From Defluviimonas aquaemixtae (GTDB lineage Bacteria; Pseudomonadota; Alphaproteobacteria; Rhodobacterales; Rhodobacteraceae), in the NCBI RefSeq assembly GCF_900302475.1, contig NZ_OMOQ01000003.1, positions 558,001-622,000 of the forward strand: DNA of 64,000 bases. The letters run 5' to 3'. A program made the translations under genes and the position numbers. Below the pieces are notes generated by a model that worked only from the letters and a program-made list of their open reading frames with translations, searched no databases and had not been told where the DNA came from. Positions 46,922-56,221 of this stretch are shown piece after piece; the first letter of the stretch is position 1, and each line of letters begins with the position of its first letter.

Positions 46922-49324
46922 TCAGCCAAGCCCGGCCTCTTCCATGAGCCGCTGCGCCGCCTCGTCCAAAAGGCGCTCGCGCGCCGCGCCTTCGACCGGG
47001 ACCCTGCCGACTTCGAGGAACATGGGCGCCGCGAAGGGCGTCACCCGCGGCAGGGCGAGATGATCGATGCGCGGCCAGACGCGGTCGAGCATCGCCTCGA
47101 TCCGGCCGAAGCTCACGAGGCCGCGCATCGCCTCCTCGCGCGTGACCTGCAAAAGCAGGTGATCGGGATCGTAGCGGCGGAGCGTGTCGTAGAGGATGTC
47201 GGAAGAAAACGTCGCCTGCCTGCCGGATTTCCTCTGGCCGGGATGGTTGCGGGCGATGAGCCCCGCGATGAGGGCCACGTTGCGGAAGGTCCGCTTCATC
47301 ACCGCGTTGCCGGCGAGCCAGGTCTCCAGCCCCTCCCTGAGCGCGGCCCGGTCGAAGAGCGGGGCCGGGTCGCCAACGGGATCGAGCCCCCAGATCAGGG
47401 TCGCGTAGTCGGTGGCGACGAAGCCCAAGGGGTTCAGCCCCTCTTCCTCCATCCGCTTGGTGATGAGGAGCCCGAGCGTCTGCTGCGCCGCCTTGCCGGC
47501 GAAGCCGTAGATGCAGAGATGCGCGCGGCCCTCGGCGGGGAAGGTCTCGGTGAGAAGCCGGTCGGGCGCGGGCAGGCGCGACATCTCGCGCTGGAGGCTC
47601 AGCCATTCGGCGGTGTGAGCGGGCAGGTCGGGCCAGCTTTGCTGGCGGAGCATCCTGAGGATGCGTTCGGAAAGCTGGGTGGAGGTGGAGAACTTGGTGC
47701 CGGAAAAGACCGCGATCTTCGGCTCGCGGCCGGGGGCAGGCGAGACCTCCAGCACCATCTCGCGCAGGCCCACGTAGCGCACGACCTTGCCGCCGATCAG
47801 GAAGGTTTCGCCCGGCGTGAGGGTCGAGGCGAAGGCCTCCTCGACCTCGCCCAGAGGCTGGCCGCCGTGGCGGTTCTGCCAGCGCACCTTCACCATCTCG
47901 GCATCGGTGATCGTGCCGATGTTCATGCGGATATCGCGTGCCGCGCGCGGGTCACGAAGGGTCCAGAGCCCGTCGCGCAGCATCAGCCGCTGCCAGCGGT
48001 CGTAGGCCCTGAGCGCATAGCCGCCGGTCGCGCAGAAATCGAGGCAGTCGTCGAAATCGGGCCGCGAGAGCGTCGCGTAAGGCCCCGCGCCGGTGACCTC
48101 GGCGTAAAGATCATCCGCGTCGAACCCGCCGGAACAGGCGGCGATCAGGATATGCTGGCACAGGACATCGCGGGGACCGGGACCGCGCGGGTCGCCGTCG
48201 AGGTCGCGTTCCTCCACCGCCTGAAGCGCGGCCTGGCATTCGACGACTTCCCAGCGGTTGGCGGGCACCAGCAGCGCCTTCGACGGCGCGTTGTAGCGGT
48301 GGTTCGCGCGCCCGATCCGCTGCACCAGCCGCTTGACGTTCTTCGGCGCGCCGACCTGGATCACGAGATCCACGTCGCCCCAGTCGATGCCGAGATCGAG
48401 CGAGCCGGTGCAGACGACCGCACGCAGCTTGCCCGCCACCATCGCCGCCTCGACCTTCTCGCGCGCCTCGCGGGCGAGCGAGCCGTGATGGATGCCGATC
48501 GGCAGGCCCTCTTCGTTCGCAAGCCAGAGGTCTCGAAAGAAAAGCTCTGCCTGCGCGCGCGTGTTGTGGAATATGAGAGTCGTCCTGTGGCGGCGCACCT
48601 CGGCGAGTACTTCGGGGATCGCGTAGCGCCCGCCGCCGCCCGCCCAGGGGGGCGGGGTATCGGTCATCAACATCGAGATGTCGGGATCGGGGCCGGGATC
48701 GGCATGGATGATCTCGCAGGGATCGGGGTGGCCGGCGAGGAAGCGGGCGATCGCGGCGGGGTCCTCCACCGTCGCCGACAGCCCGACCCGGCGGAGACCG
48801 GGCGCGAGGCGGGAGAGCCGGGCCAGCGACAGCATGAGTTGATCGCCGCGCTTGGATTCGGCGAGCGCGTGGACCTCATCGACGATGACGCGGGACAGGC
48901 CGGCGAAGATGCGCGGCGCGTCCTCGTAGCTGAGTAGCAGCGCGAGGCTTTCTGGCGTTGTCAGCAATATATGGGGTGGGTCGGCGCGCTGGCGGAGGCG
49001 CTTGGTGTAGCTCGTGTCACCGGTGCGGTCTTCGATCCGGATTGGCAGGCCCATATCGCTCACCGGTCTCGTGAGGTTTCGCCGAATATCAGCGGCGAGC
49101 GCCTTCAGGGGCGAGACGTAGAGCGTGTGGAGCCCCGCTCGGCTGCCATCGGCGAGTTCAGCGAGGCTCGGAAGGAAACCCGCGAGCGTTTTGCCGCCGC
49201 CCGTCGGGGCGACCAGCAGCAGCGCGGACGCCGCCGCGCGGTCATAAAGAGCCTGCTGGTGGGGGTGGATCTGCCAGCCCCGGGCAGCGAACCAGTCGGT
49301 GAAAGGGGCGGGCAGGGCGCGCAT
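46922..49324 (-). CDS. Ligase-associated Lhr-type DEXH helicase
   Basis: 800 aa superfamily 2 helicase. Walker A APTGGGKTLAGF (about residue 38), DEXH box VIVDEVHALAES, motif VI QRIGRANHRYN. Length and the C-terminal DUF4551/Lhr-like region match the helicase of the ligase-associated DNA damage response set. The ligase and exonuclease genes are not adjacent. It lies 36 bases downstream of the dehydrogenase gene. Confidence 0.85.
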   Translation of the reverse strand: MRALPAPFTDWFAARGWQIHPHQQALYDRAAASALLLVAPTGGGKTLAGFLPSLAELADGSRAGLHTLYVSPLKALAADIRRNLTRPVSDMGLPIRIEDRTGDTSYTKRLRQRADPPHILLTTPESLALLLSYEDAPRIFAGLSRVIVDEVHALAESKRGDQLMLSLARLSRLAPGLRRVGLSATVEDPAAIARFLAGHPDPCEIIHADPGPDPDISMLMTDTPPPWAGGGGRYAIPEVLAEVRRHRTTLIFHNTRAQAELFFRDLWLANEEGLPIGIHHGSLAREAREKVEAAMVAGKLRAVVCTGSLDLGIDWGDVDLVIQVGAPKNVKRLVQRIGRANHRYNAPSKALLVPANRWEVVECQAALQAVEERDLDGDPRGPGPRDVLCQHILIAACSGGFDADDLYAEVTGAGPYATLSRPDFDDCLDFCATGGYALRAYDRWQRLMLRDGLWTLRDPRAARDIRMNIGTITDAEMVKVRWQNRHGGQPLGEVEEAFASTLTPGETFLIGGKVVRYVGLREMVLEVSPAPGREPKIAVFSGTKFSTSTQLSERILRMLRQQSWPDLPAHTAEWLSLQREMSRLPAPDRLLTETFPAEGRAHLCIYGFAGKAAQQTLGLLITKRMEEEGLNPLGFVATDYATLIWGLDPVGDPAPLFDRAALREGLETWLAGNAVMKRTFRNVALIAGLIARNHPGQRKSGRQATFSSDILYDTLRRYDPDHLLLQVTREEAMRGLVSFGRIEAMLDRVWPRIDHLALPRVTPFAAPMFLEVGRVPVEGAARERLLDEAAQRLMEEAGLG

Positions 49325-49360
49325 GAGCCCAGTCTATGCCCGCCGCCGGTCGCTGAAAAG

Positions 49361-50158
49361 TCAGTGGATCGCGCGCGACTTCATGCTGCCGAAGAGCGTC
49401 TCGAACGCGCCGGGCGGCGTCAGATGCGCGCTCGTAAGTGCGGTGTCGAGCGCGCATTCGACGTCCTTGATGAGCGTGCTGACGCTGAACTCCCCTCCCG
49501 AGCCCGGCTGCATGAACTCGATGATCTCCTGGGCAAACGCGGCGGGGGTTTGCGCGAACGTGTCGCCGGTCATCTCTATCATGCGCGCCTCGTCGATGCC
49601 CTGCGCCTCGGCCCAGTCGAGCGCGATGCGGGTCATCGCGTTCGATGACGCCGCAAGGAAGTCGTTCATCACCTTGGCGGCCATCGCCGTGCCGAAACCG
49701 CCCATGCGGATCGCCTGGCGGCCGAGATGATCGAAGATGGGCGCCATGTGCCGGAGGTCCTCGACCGGCCCGCCCAGGAAGAAGCTTACCCGCGCGTCCG
49801 ATATGGCGCGGGCGCCGCCCGCGAAAGGGGCGTCGATGAGCGTGATCCGGGCCGCGATCCGACCACGAAGCGCGCGCACGTAGCGCGGCGACAGCGTGGC
49901 CGAGATCACGATGCGGCAAAGATCGGGCGCCGTCTTCGCGAAGGCTTCGTTCTCGAACAGAAGCGCCTCCGCCTCTGCGATGTCGCGTGGCAGAAGAATC
50001 AGCGTGTCGATGCCTGCGGCGAAGGTCTCGGCCGCAGTCTCGCCCGTATCCGGGCCAAGCGCTGCGCCGTATCCCGATGCCGCGACGCCGGCCTTGCGCA
50101 GGTGGTCGAGAAAGGGGCGCGCGGCACGGCCGCACCCGGCTATGCCAATGCGCCGCAT
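49361..50158 (-). CDS. Beta-hydroxyacid dehydrogenase-family protein
   Basis: 265 aa, 6-phosphogluconate/3-hydroxyisobutyrate dehydrogenase superfamily. The NAD-binding motif is GIAGCGRAARP, where most members have GxGxMG. A DAPFAGGARAISDA segment corresponds to the substrate motif, and KVMNDFLAAS holds the catalytic Lys and Asn. Shorter than typical (about 290-300). The ATG overlaps the stop of the AAA+ gene by one base, so translation is coupled. Substrate unknown. Confidence 0.72.
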   Translation of the reverse strand: MRRIGIAGCGRAARPFLDHLRKAGVAASGYGAALGPDTGETAAETFAAGIDTLILLPRDIAEAEALLFENEAFAKTAPDLCRIVISATLSPRYVRALRGRIAARITLIDAPFAGGARAISDARVSFFLGGPVEDLRHMAPIFDHLGRQAIRMGGFGTAMAAKVMNDFLAASSNAMTRIALDWAEAQGIDEARMIEMTGDTFAQTPAAFAQEIIEFMQPGSGGEFSVSTLIKDVECALDTALTSAHLTPPGAFETLFGSMKSRAIH

Positions 50159-51468
50159 CAGTGAATGATCTTTTCGTCTCGGACGAACATGTTCGCCCAG
50201 GCCCGGTCGATGAGTTCGGGGGTCATCTGGTAGGGGATGCCCTCGAATTCGCAGATCGCGATCATCTGGTCGATCAGGAAGACCGGCTGGTAGTTCGCGT
50301 AGATGTTTTCGATCGTCGGGTATTTCACCTTGAGCAGGTGGAGAAGCGCCTTTTCGTCAAGCGGCATCTTCTTTTTCTTCGCCACCATCGCGAAGATCTT
50401 CAGGAACATCTCCTGGTTCGGCCCGTCGATCTTGATCTTGAAGAAGATCCGGCGCAGGGCCGCCTTGTCGAAGATCTCGTTCGGGTGGAAGTTCGTCGAG
50501 AAGATCACGAGCGTGTCGAACGGCACCTCAAACTTTTCGCCTGACTGGAGCGCGAGGATGTCGCGGTTTTCTTCCAAGGGAACGATCCAGCGGTTGACGA
50601 TCTTCTGCGGCGGTTCCTGCTGACGGCCAAGGTCGTCGATGATGAAGACGCCGCCGGTGGCCTTCATCTGCAAGGAGGCGGTGTAGGTCCGCGCGGTAGG
50701 GTTGTAGGTGAGGTCAAGCATGTCGAGCGAAAGCTCACCACCCGTGATCACCGTCGGGCGTTCACACAGTACATAGCGGTTGTCGAAGCGGTTCGACGAA
50801 CGCCGAAGCGAGTTCGGGTCGTCTTCGGACTGTTCGGCGGCGGAATGCACGATCGGGTCATAGACGGTAATGACCTGGCCCGCATATTCGATTGCGCGGG
50901 GAATGAAGATCTTGTCCCCGATCGCGTCGCGGATGCCGTTCGAGATGGAGGACTTACCGTTGCCCGGCGGCCCGTACATCAGGATGGAGCGGCCTGCGCC
51001 GACGGCCGGACCAAGATGGTCGAGCAGCTCGTCCGGCAGGATCAGGTGACCCATCGCGCTTGTGAGCTGCTGGCGCGTCATCTGGACATTGCGGATCGAC
51101 TGCTTCTTGACCTGTTCGTAGTACCGTTCGAGGGGCACAGGCATCGGCCCGTAGTACTCGGACTGCGACAGCGCGTCGAGCGCACGCGCCTTGCCCGCAT
51201 CGGCAAGCTGATAACCCATCTCGCCGCCCGAATTGGCGTGCAGCGTACCCGTCGCCTCGAGAAGCTTCTGAGTGCGCGCGAGGTCAATGAGCTCCTGAGC
51301 GACCGGGATCGGCAGCGCCACGGAGCGCGAGATCGCGGACACGGTTTCGATGTTCATGCGGAACATCGTCTTGAGAAGGATGTCGCGCATCATTACGGGC
51401 GAGAGGCCGGTTTCTTCCAGCGATCGGGGCGCAGTCGGCGCGATCACGTTCGGCACCTGCATGTTCAT
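50158..51468 (-). CDS. Winged-helix/AAA+ ATPase near the tad locus
   Basis: 436 aa. The N-terminal ~105 residues look like a winged-helix domain (VSAISRSVALPIPVAQELID as recognition region, GYQLADAGKARAL as wing and following helix). The AAA+ domain has Walker A MYGPPGNGKSS, Walker B GVFIIDDLGRQ, sensor-1 VIFSTNFHP and an Arg finger region KAALRRIFFKI. It starts divergently from the GT-C gene. From memory, similar ATPases occur near tad genes in Rhodobacteraceae; a role in pilus regulation is inference. Confidence 0.75.
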   Translation of the reverse strand: MNMQVPNVIAPTAPRSLEETGLSPVMMRDILLKTMFRMNIETVSAISRSVALPIPVAQELIDLARTQKLLEATGTLHANSGGEMGYQLADAGKARALDALSQSEYYGPMPVPLERYYEQVKKQSIRNVQMTRQQLTSAMGHLILPDELLDHLGPAVGAGRSILMYGPPGNGKSSISNGIRDAIGDKIFIPRAIEYAGQVITVYDPIVHSAAEQSEDDPNSLRRSSNRFDNRYVLCERPTVITGGELSLDMLDLTYNPTARTYTASLQMKATGGVFIIDDLGRQQEPPQKIVNRWIVPLEENRDILALQSGEKFEVPFDTLVIFSTNFHPNEIFDKAALRRIFFKIKIDGPNQEMFLKIFAMVAKKKKMPLDEKALLHLLKVKYPTIENIYANYQPVFLIDQMIAICEFEGIPYQMTPELIDRAWANMFVRDEKIIH

Positions 51469-51621
51469 GGGTTCAGACCTTCCTCGACAGCCGTTCGGTC
51501 GCGGCAGGCCCCTAGGAATTCCGCAGAACGATCCCCTTTTGGCCCCGCGATGGGATTCACATAGGCACTTTGCCGAGCTAATGTGGCCAAAAAATGGATC
51601 AAATTAGCCATCGAGGCACAA

Positions 51622-53244
51622 ATGAGCAGACAGCACACGCTATTGTTGATGGCCTTTCTAGGCCTCCTGATCGTGGTGATGGGAGGGGCCCCGATCCTGA
51701 AGGGCGGCTTCTACATCGGCAAGCACGAAGGCGACACGATGCACCTTGCCGAGCTTGTCCTCAGGATGGCTGACGGGCAATGGCCGCACCTCGATTTCAT
51801 GACGCCGATCGGTGTTCTGGCGTTGGCGCCGATCTCGGTCTTCGTCAAGGCAGGCGCGGGTCTCGGGCACGCAATCTTCTACGCCCAGATGCTTGTCGCG
51901 GCGCTGCTTCTTTTGCCGGTGCTCCGGGTTGCGGCCAGCCGGCTGACGGGCCTCTGGCCGTTCCTCTACGGCGGCTTCGTGATGCTTCTCTGCCTCGCGC
52001 TCGTCCACGGCGAGGCGCAGAGCGCAATTTCCATCTCGATGCACTACAACCGCTGGGCCTGGGCAGTCGCCTACGTGATCATACCGCTCGCCGTGCTCGC
52101 GCCAGTGGGCGCGCCACGGCCATGGCTCGACGGGGCGCTGATCGGGCTGGGACTTGCCGCGCTCGTGCTCATGAAAGTGACCTATTTCGTGGCTTTCGCC
52201 CCCGGCATCCTCGTGGCGCTGCTGGCGCGCAAGCAGGGCCTGGCGATTCTTGCCGCTATTCTTTCAGGGCTCGCTGTCGCGGCAGTCGTGACGGTACTGG
52301 CCGGGACGGAGTTTTGGCTCGCCTATCTGAAGGACCTGCTGACCGTGGCGACGGGCGACAGCCGGCAAGCGCCGGGCGACAGCTTTACCAACGTGATCGC
52401 GGCGCCGCTTTACATGGGCGGAAGTCTCACGCTGATTGCCGCGGTGATCTTCCTGCGTCAGGCAGGGCGCGCGGTCGAAGGGCTGGCGCTTCTGGTGCTG
52501 ATGCCCGGGTTCTTCTACGTCGCCTATCAGAACTTCGGCAACGATCCGCAATGGCTTTATCTCGTCGCGCTCTTGGTCTTCGTGTTGATGCCGGGACCGG
52601 GCGTGCAGAACGGGTTTGGCTGGGACTTGCGCGACGCGCTCAGGATCACGGGTATCCTGGCGCTGGCCTTCGGCGGGCCGTCGGCGATCAATCTCGCCTT
52701 CAGCCCCTGGCGTCACCTCGCCGCAGAGACCGAGGACACGGTGCCGCTCCTGACACGGCTTCCAGCGCATGACGACGTGCTGACGACCGAGCCGCGCGCC
52801 TACACCGCAAACCTCGCACGCCCTTACGATCTGCCGGGCGATCCCTACGAGCGCTACCGCCCATTCACCGAACGCGCCGATGCCGCGTTCTTGAACGGCG
52901 AGGAACTGCCCGAATGCCAGGTCGAAGGAGCGATCGGAGGGTGGTTTGAACTGGTGACGGAGGATCTGGAAGTGGCGGGCTTTGGTGGCGCGGCGCTGAT
53001 GGGCACCGACCTCTATTCCGCCTACTGGATGTTCGGTGACTTCAAGAACGTGCGGGGCGCCGCGCCCTGGTACTACGGCGGGATACCTGGCGTGGAGAAT
53101 GCCGATTACCTCGTCGTACCGCTCTGCCCGATGGCGCTGAGGCTGCGCAATGCGATGATGACATCGCTCGAGGAGGACGGCTGGACTCTCGACGAGAAGC
53201 GGCGGACCGAGCTTTACATATTAGTGGCGCCGAGCAGGCCCTGA
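51622..53244 (+). CDS. Multi-pass membrane protein, GT-C glycosyltransferase-like
   Basis: 540 aa with about ten to eleven hydrophobic segments followed by a hydrophilic C-terminal part of about 150 residues. The first loop KHEGDTMHLAELV, with acidic residues, and WPHLDFMTPIG resemble GT-C-fold polyprenyl-phosphate-dependent transferases; the match is by pattern only. ATG at 51622 follows GAGG; a GTG at 51583 has no site. Its 3' end overlaps the tadV gene by 31 bases, convergently. It interrupts the minus-strand run between tadV and the AAA+ gene. Confidence 0.55.
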   Translation: MSRQHTLLLMAFLGLLIVVMGGAPILKGGFYIGKHEGDTMHLAELVLRMADGQWPHLDFMTPIGVLALAPISVFVKAGAGLGHAIFYAQMLVAALLLLPVLRVAASRLTGLWPFLYGGFVMLLCLALVHGEAQSAISISMHYNRWAWAVAYVIIPLAVLAPVGAPRPWLDGALIGLGLAALVLMKVTYFVAFAPGILVALLARKQGLAILAAILSGLAVAAVVTVLAGTEFWLAYLKDLLTVATGDSRQAPGDSFTNVIAAPLYMGGSLTLIAAVIFLRQAGRAVEGLALLVLMPGFFYVAYQNFGNDPQWLYLVALLVFVLMPGPGVQNGFGWDLRDALRITGILALAFGGPSAINLAFSPWRHLAAETEDTVPLLTRLPAHDDVLTTEPRAYTANLARPYDLPGDPYERYRPFTERADAAFLNGEELPECQVEGAIGGWFELVTEDLEVAGFGGAALMGTDLYSAYWMFGDFKNVRGAAPWYYGGIPGVENADYLVVPLCPMALRLRNAMMTSLEEDGWTLDEKRRTELYILVAPSRP

Positions 53245-53753
53245 AGCGCGCGCAGGAGCGGCGGGAAGGCCATGAGCGCCATGTAGGTGACGAAGGTTCC
53301 GACGAGAGCAAGCCCCATCGGAAAGTCTTTCCGCGTCCAAGAAACCCAGTCTGGCGTCATCGCGCGCACGGCGGGAACCGCCCGCATCAGCCGATGCGCG
53401 GCGAAGGCGCCGAGAAGGAAGGCTGCGAAAAGCGGGATGATCAGCCCGAGATGCCCGACGAACACGAAGGGCGCCGCCGCGGCGGCGAATTTCGCGTCGC
53501 CCGCCCCCACATTGGCGACAGCGTTCAGCAAGAACCCGATCGCAAGTACCACGGCGAAGTTCAGCCAGCGCCAAGCCCAGGGCTCGAACGGGATGACGAC
53601 TAGCCCGACGACGATGTAGACGGCCAGCATCGCTATCACCGCCTTGTTGGGGATCTTCATCCACTTGAGGTCGGTCCAAGCGACCCAGGCGCAGATCGGC
53701 AAGGTAAAGAGGAACAGGACTAGGTAGACCTGCGGCGGCGTCAGTTCGATCAT
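53214..53753 (-). CDS. tadV: Prepilin peptidase TadV/CpaA
   Basis: 179 aa A24 aspartic peptidase with about six membrane helices. Catalytic Asp residues lie in WTDLKWMKIPN and the GxGD motif GAGDAKF. It cleaves the Flp prepilin leader. Short length without the methylase part of PilD is normal for the Tad type. Last gene of the tad run; the 3' end overlaps the convergent GT-C gene by 31 bases. Confidence 0.9.
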   Translation of the reverse strand: MIELTPPQVYLVLFLFTLPICAWVAWTDLKWMKIPNKAVIAMLAVYIVVGLVVIPFEPWAWRWLNFAVVLAIGFLLNAVANVGAGDAKFAAAAAPFVFVGHLGLIIPLFAAFLLGAFAAHRLMRAVPAVRAMTPDWVSWTRKDFPMGLALVGTFVTYMALMAFPPLLRALQGLLGATNM

Positions 53754-53757
53754 CGTG

Positions 53758-54618
53758 TCAGCCGTTCGTCACGCTGCGGTTCAATGTCTCAAGCGCGCGG
53801 GCCGCCTGTTCGAAGTGGCGCGGGCTGGTTTCCACCGCGTCTTCGAGAAGGCCCTTGCCGATTGTCACGTCGCCCTGCTTGATCGCGGTTAGCGCGGCCG
53901 TGTAGAGCAGCTCGGCCCGTTCCTGCTGGGTCATTGGCACGATCGGCATGTCATATTTGCGCTGCGCCGCACGGGCGAGGACGAGGTTGTTCTTCGTCGT
54001 GAAGTTCGAACTGTCGTAGGTCAGCGCTTCGCCGAAGAGTTTCTCCGCCCCTGGGTAGTCGCCACGCGTCAGCTTGGAATAGCCCCAGTTGTTCAGGACG
54101 CCAGACGGCCTCGTGGTCAGGCCGAATGCGGTGTCGTAGAAGCTGTCGGCCTTTTGCCACTTCTTGTTCGCGTCGGCTACCATCGCCTCGAGCCGATAGC
54201 GGTCGAAGGTTTCATGCGTTGGCGGGATCATGTTGAGAGTCTCTTCGGCCTTCACCCATTCGTTCGAGCGGATATAGGCGTCCGCAAGCGACACGCGGTC
54301 CTCGTTCGTGCCTTCAGTGCTCGTGACCACCATCTGCCAGACCTTGGTGGCCTCGAGCGGCTTCTTGGCGCGAATGAGAGACTTGGCGAGCCCGCGCTTG
54401 ATGTCGATGCGGTCGGGATGCTGTTCGGCGGTCCGCGCGAAATACGCGACCGCTTCGTTGGGGTCGGCGACAGTCAACATTACGTCGTTCAGGTTGGTCT
54501 CGTCGATGACGTTCACGCTCTCGATCGCGCGCTTGACGTCAGCATCGGAGGATTTCTGGCAGGCCGACAAAACCGTCGTCCCCGCGATGCAGAGTGAAAT
54601 CAGGAGAGGGTGGCGCAT
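53758..54618 (-). CDS. TPR lipoprotein, TadD-like (second copy)
   Basis: 286 aa lipoprotein (lipobox VLSAC, C20). Several tetratricopeptide-like repeats follow (DPNEAVAYFARTAEQHPD, KWQKADSFYDTAF, RGDYPGAEKLFGEALTYD). TadD-type proteins are outer-membrane-associated pilot or assembly factors. It is one of two TPR lipoprotein genes here; 4 bases before tadV. Confidence 0.8.
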   Translation of the reverse strand: MRHPLLISLCIAGTTVLSACQKSSDADVKRAIESVNVIDETNLNDVMLTVADPNEAVAYFARTAEQHPDRIDIKRGLAKSLIRAKKPLEATKVWQMVVTSTEGTNEDRVSLADAYIRSNEWVKAEETLNMIPPTHETFDRYRLEAMVADANKKWQKADSFYDTAFGLTTRPSGVLNNWGYSKLTRGDYPGAEKLFGEALTYDSSNFTTKNNLVLARAAQRKYDMPIVPMTQQERAELLYTAALTAIKQGDVTIGKGLLEDAVETSPRHFEQAARALETLNRSVTNG

Positions 54619-54645
54619 TCTATGCGTCCTTTTCTGCTTCGTGCC

Positions 54646-55212
54646 TCAAGGTGTGGTGAGGAGCAGAAATTGCCCGTGTCCGCGTCTCACCAACTCGAAT
54701 TTTTGTTCATTAGGAACATCATAGGAAGGTTTTTCAAGCTTGGCGAGCGCGAGGCGCAGATTTTCGCGGATGGCGTCCGATTGGCCACTATCGAGCGCGA
54801 AGGCCGTGCGGAACACCCTGCTCGCCTCTCCGATCTGGCCGCGCTCCATCAGGACGACGCCTAGGTTGTTCCAGGCGGGCACGAATGTCTCGTCGACCTC
54901 GACCGCGCGGCGCAGGATACGCTCAGCCTGTCCCAGCCGGCCGAGCTTGAGATTGGCCGAGCCGATCGCGGAGAGGACATCGACGGTCATGCCATGTTCG
55001 GCCGCGCCGCGCAGATAGGCCCTGAGCGCCAGCTCGTATTCGCCTGCCGCCATCAGTCGGTGGCCGACGATCAGCCCGTCGACCGCCTCCGCACCGCGGA
55101 CCGGCCCGCTCGGCGCGAAGGGCGAGGGCCCGTTCGACGGAAAACCGCCTGTCTGCTGACAGGCGGTCAGAAGGCCGATCGCGGCCAGTAGTCCCGCGGG
55201 TCTGACGATCAT
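54646..55212 (-). CDS. tadD: TPR lipoprotein TadD
   Basis: 188 aa. Signal peptide with lipobox LLTAC (C18), then TPR repeats (AGEYELALRAYLRGAAEHG, KLGRLGQAERILRRAVEVD). Start ATG at 55212; an in-frame upstream start lies inside tadC. It ends 27 bases before the second TadD-like gene and starts 4 bases after tadC. Which of the two copies is the functional TadD is uncertain. Confidence 0.82.
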   Translation of the reverse strand: MIVRPAGLLAAIGLLTACQQTGGFPSNGPSPFAPSGPVRGAEAVDGLIVGHRLMAAGEYELALRAYLRGAAEHGMTVDVLSAIGSANLKLGRLGQAERILRRAVEVDETFVPAWNNLGVVLMERGQIGEASRVFRTAFALDSGQSDAIRENLRLALAKLEKPSYDVPNEQKFELVRRGHGQFLLLTTP

Positions 55213-55216
55213 GTTC

Positions 55217-56206
55217 TCAAGGGCTGAAGTTCGCGAAGAGTTGCAGCATATCGTAAACCGACGGACCCACAAGGATCATCAGAAGGGGCGGCACGGTGAA
55301 CATCATCGTGCCGAGCGTCATCTTGGTCGGCAGCTTGTTCGCGGCCTCCTCGGCGCGCATCACGCGCTTGTCGCGCATCTCGGACGCATAGACCCGAAGT
55401 GCGTCTGCGATCGATGTGCCGAAGGTCTGCGACTGGATCATCACGGTCACGAACGAGGCGACGTCGGGCACGCCCGAGCGGTCGGAGAAGCCGCGCAGAA
55501 CCGTGGATTTGTCCTTGCCGGCCTTGATCTCCTGGGCAACGATCTCGAATTCCTCGGCGAGCGCGGGATAGCCGCTGGCGAGTTCCCGCGAGACGCGAAT
55601 GATGCCCTGATCGAGCGACTGGCCGGCCTCGACGCAGACCAGAAGCATGTCGAGCGCGTCGGGGAAACCGTTCTGTATTTCGCCCTGCCGCGCCTGCACA
55701 CGGCGTTCGATCCAGTACTTCGGCAGGTAGTAGCCGATGGCACCGGGGACGACGACGGAAAGGATGAGAACCGTGGTTGACACCTCGCCCGTGGCCGAGG
55801 CGACGATGGCGTAGATCACGCCGATCAGCAGGAACACGATGCCGAGGATGAACTGAACCGCGTGGAACGTGCGCACCGCGTTCCGGCCGCGATAGCCCGC
55901 GCGCGTCATCTTCAGCCGCGAGGAGCTCAGTTCCTCTTCGGTCTTGGGTTCGAGGAAGGTCGCGAATTTGTCGAGCTTGTCGGTGCCTTTGGAACTGCGC
56001 AGCGATTTCTTGGTTGGCCCACGAGTGGTCGCCCGGCCGCTGCCCGCACGGCTCGATTCGCGCAGTTTCGCGTAGGGGTCGGCCCGCTTCTTGAGCATCG
56101 TGGGCAAGGTGACCGCGACCAGGACGATGCCGAGGATCGCCACCGCGAAGAGCGGGCCTAGCGGGCCCATCGTTTCGAGCAAGAGGTCGTTGATCGCTGT
56201 CAGCAT
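55217..56206 (-). CDS. tadC: Tad inner-membrane platform protein TadC
   Basis: 329 aa type II/IV secretion F-domain protein (GspF-like) with about four membrane helices; the cytoplasmic domain includes ISRELASGYPALAEEFEIV and SFVTVMIQSQTFGTSIADAL. With TadB it forms the inner-membrane platform for the pilus. 15 bases downstream of tadB. Confidence 0.92.
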   Translation of the reverse strand: MLTAINDLLLETMGPLGPLFAVAILGIVLVAVTLPTMLKKRADPYAKLRESSRAGSGRATTRGPTKKSLRSSKGTDKLDKFATFLEPKTEEELSSSRLKMTRAGYRGRNAVRTFHAVQFILGIVFLLIGVIYAIVASATGEVSTTVLILSVVVPGAIGYYLPKYWIERRVQARQGEIQNGFPDALDMLLVCVEAGQSLDQGIIRVSRELASGYPALAEEFEIVAQEIKAGKDKSTVLRGFSDRSGVPDVASFVTVMIQSQTFGTSIADALRVYASEMRDKRVMRAEEAANKLPTKMTLGTMMFTVPPLLMILVGPSVYDMLQLFANFSP

Positions 56207-56221
56207 GTCAGCCGGGCCCCC

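Noticed and set aside
46883..48937. Open frame of 684 codons antisense to the Lhr-type helicase
   Set aside because: Shadow frame of a motif-complete helicase gene.
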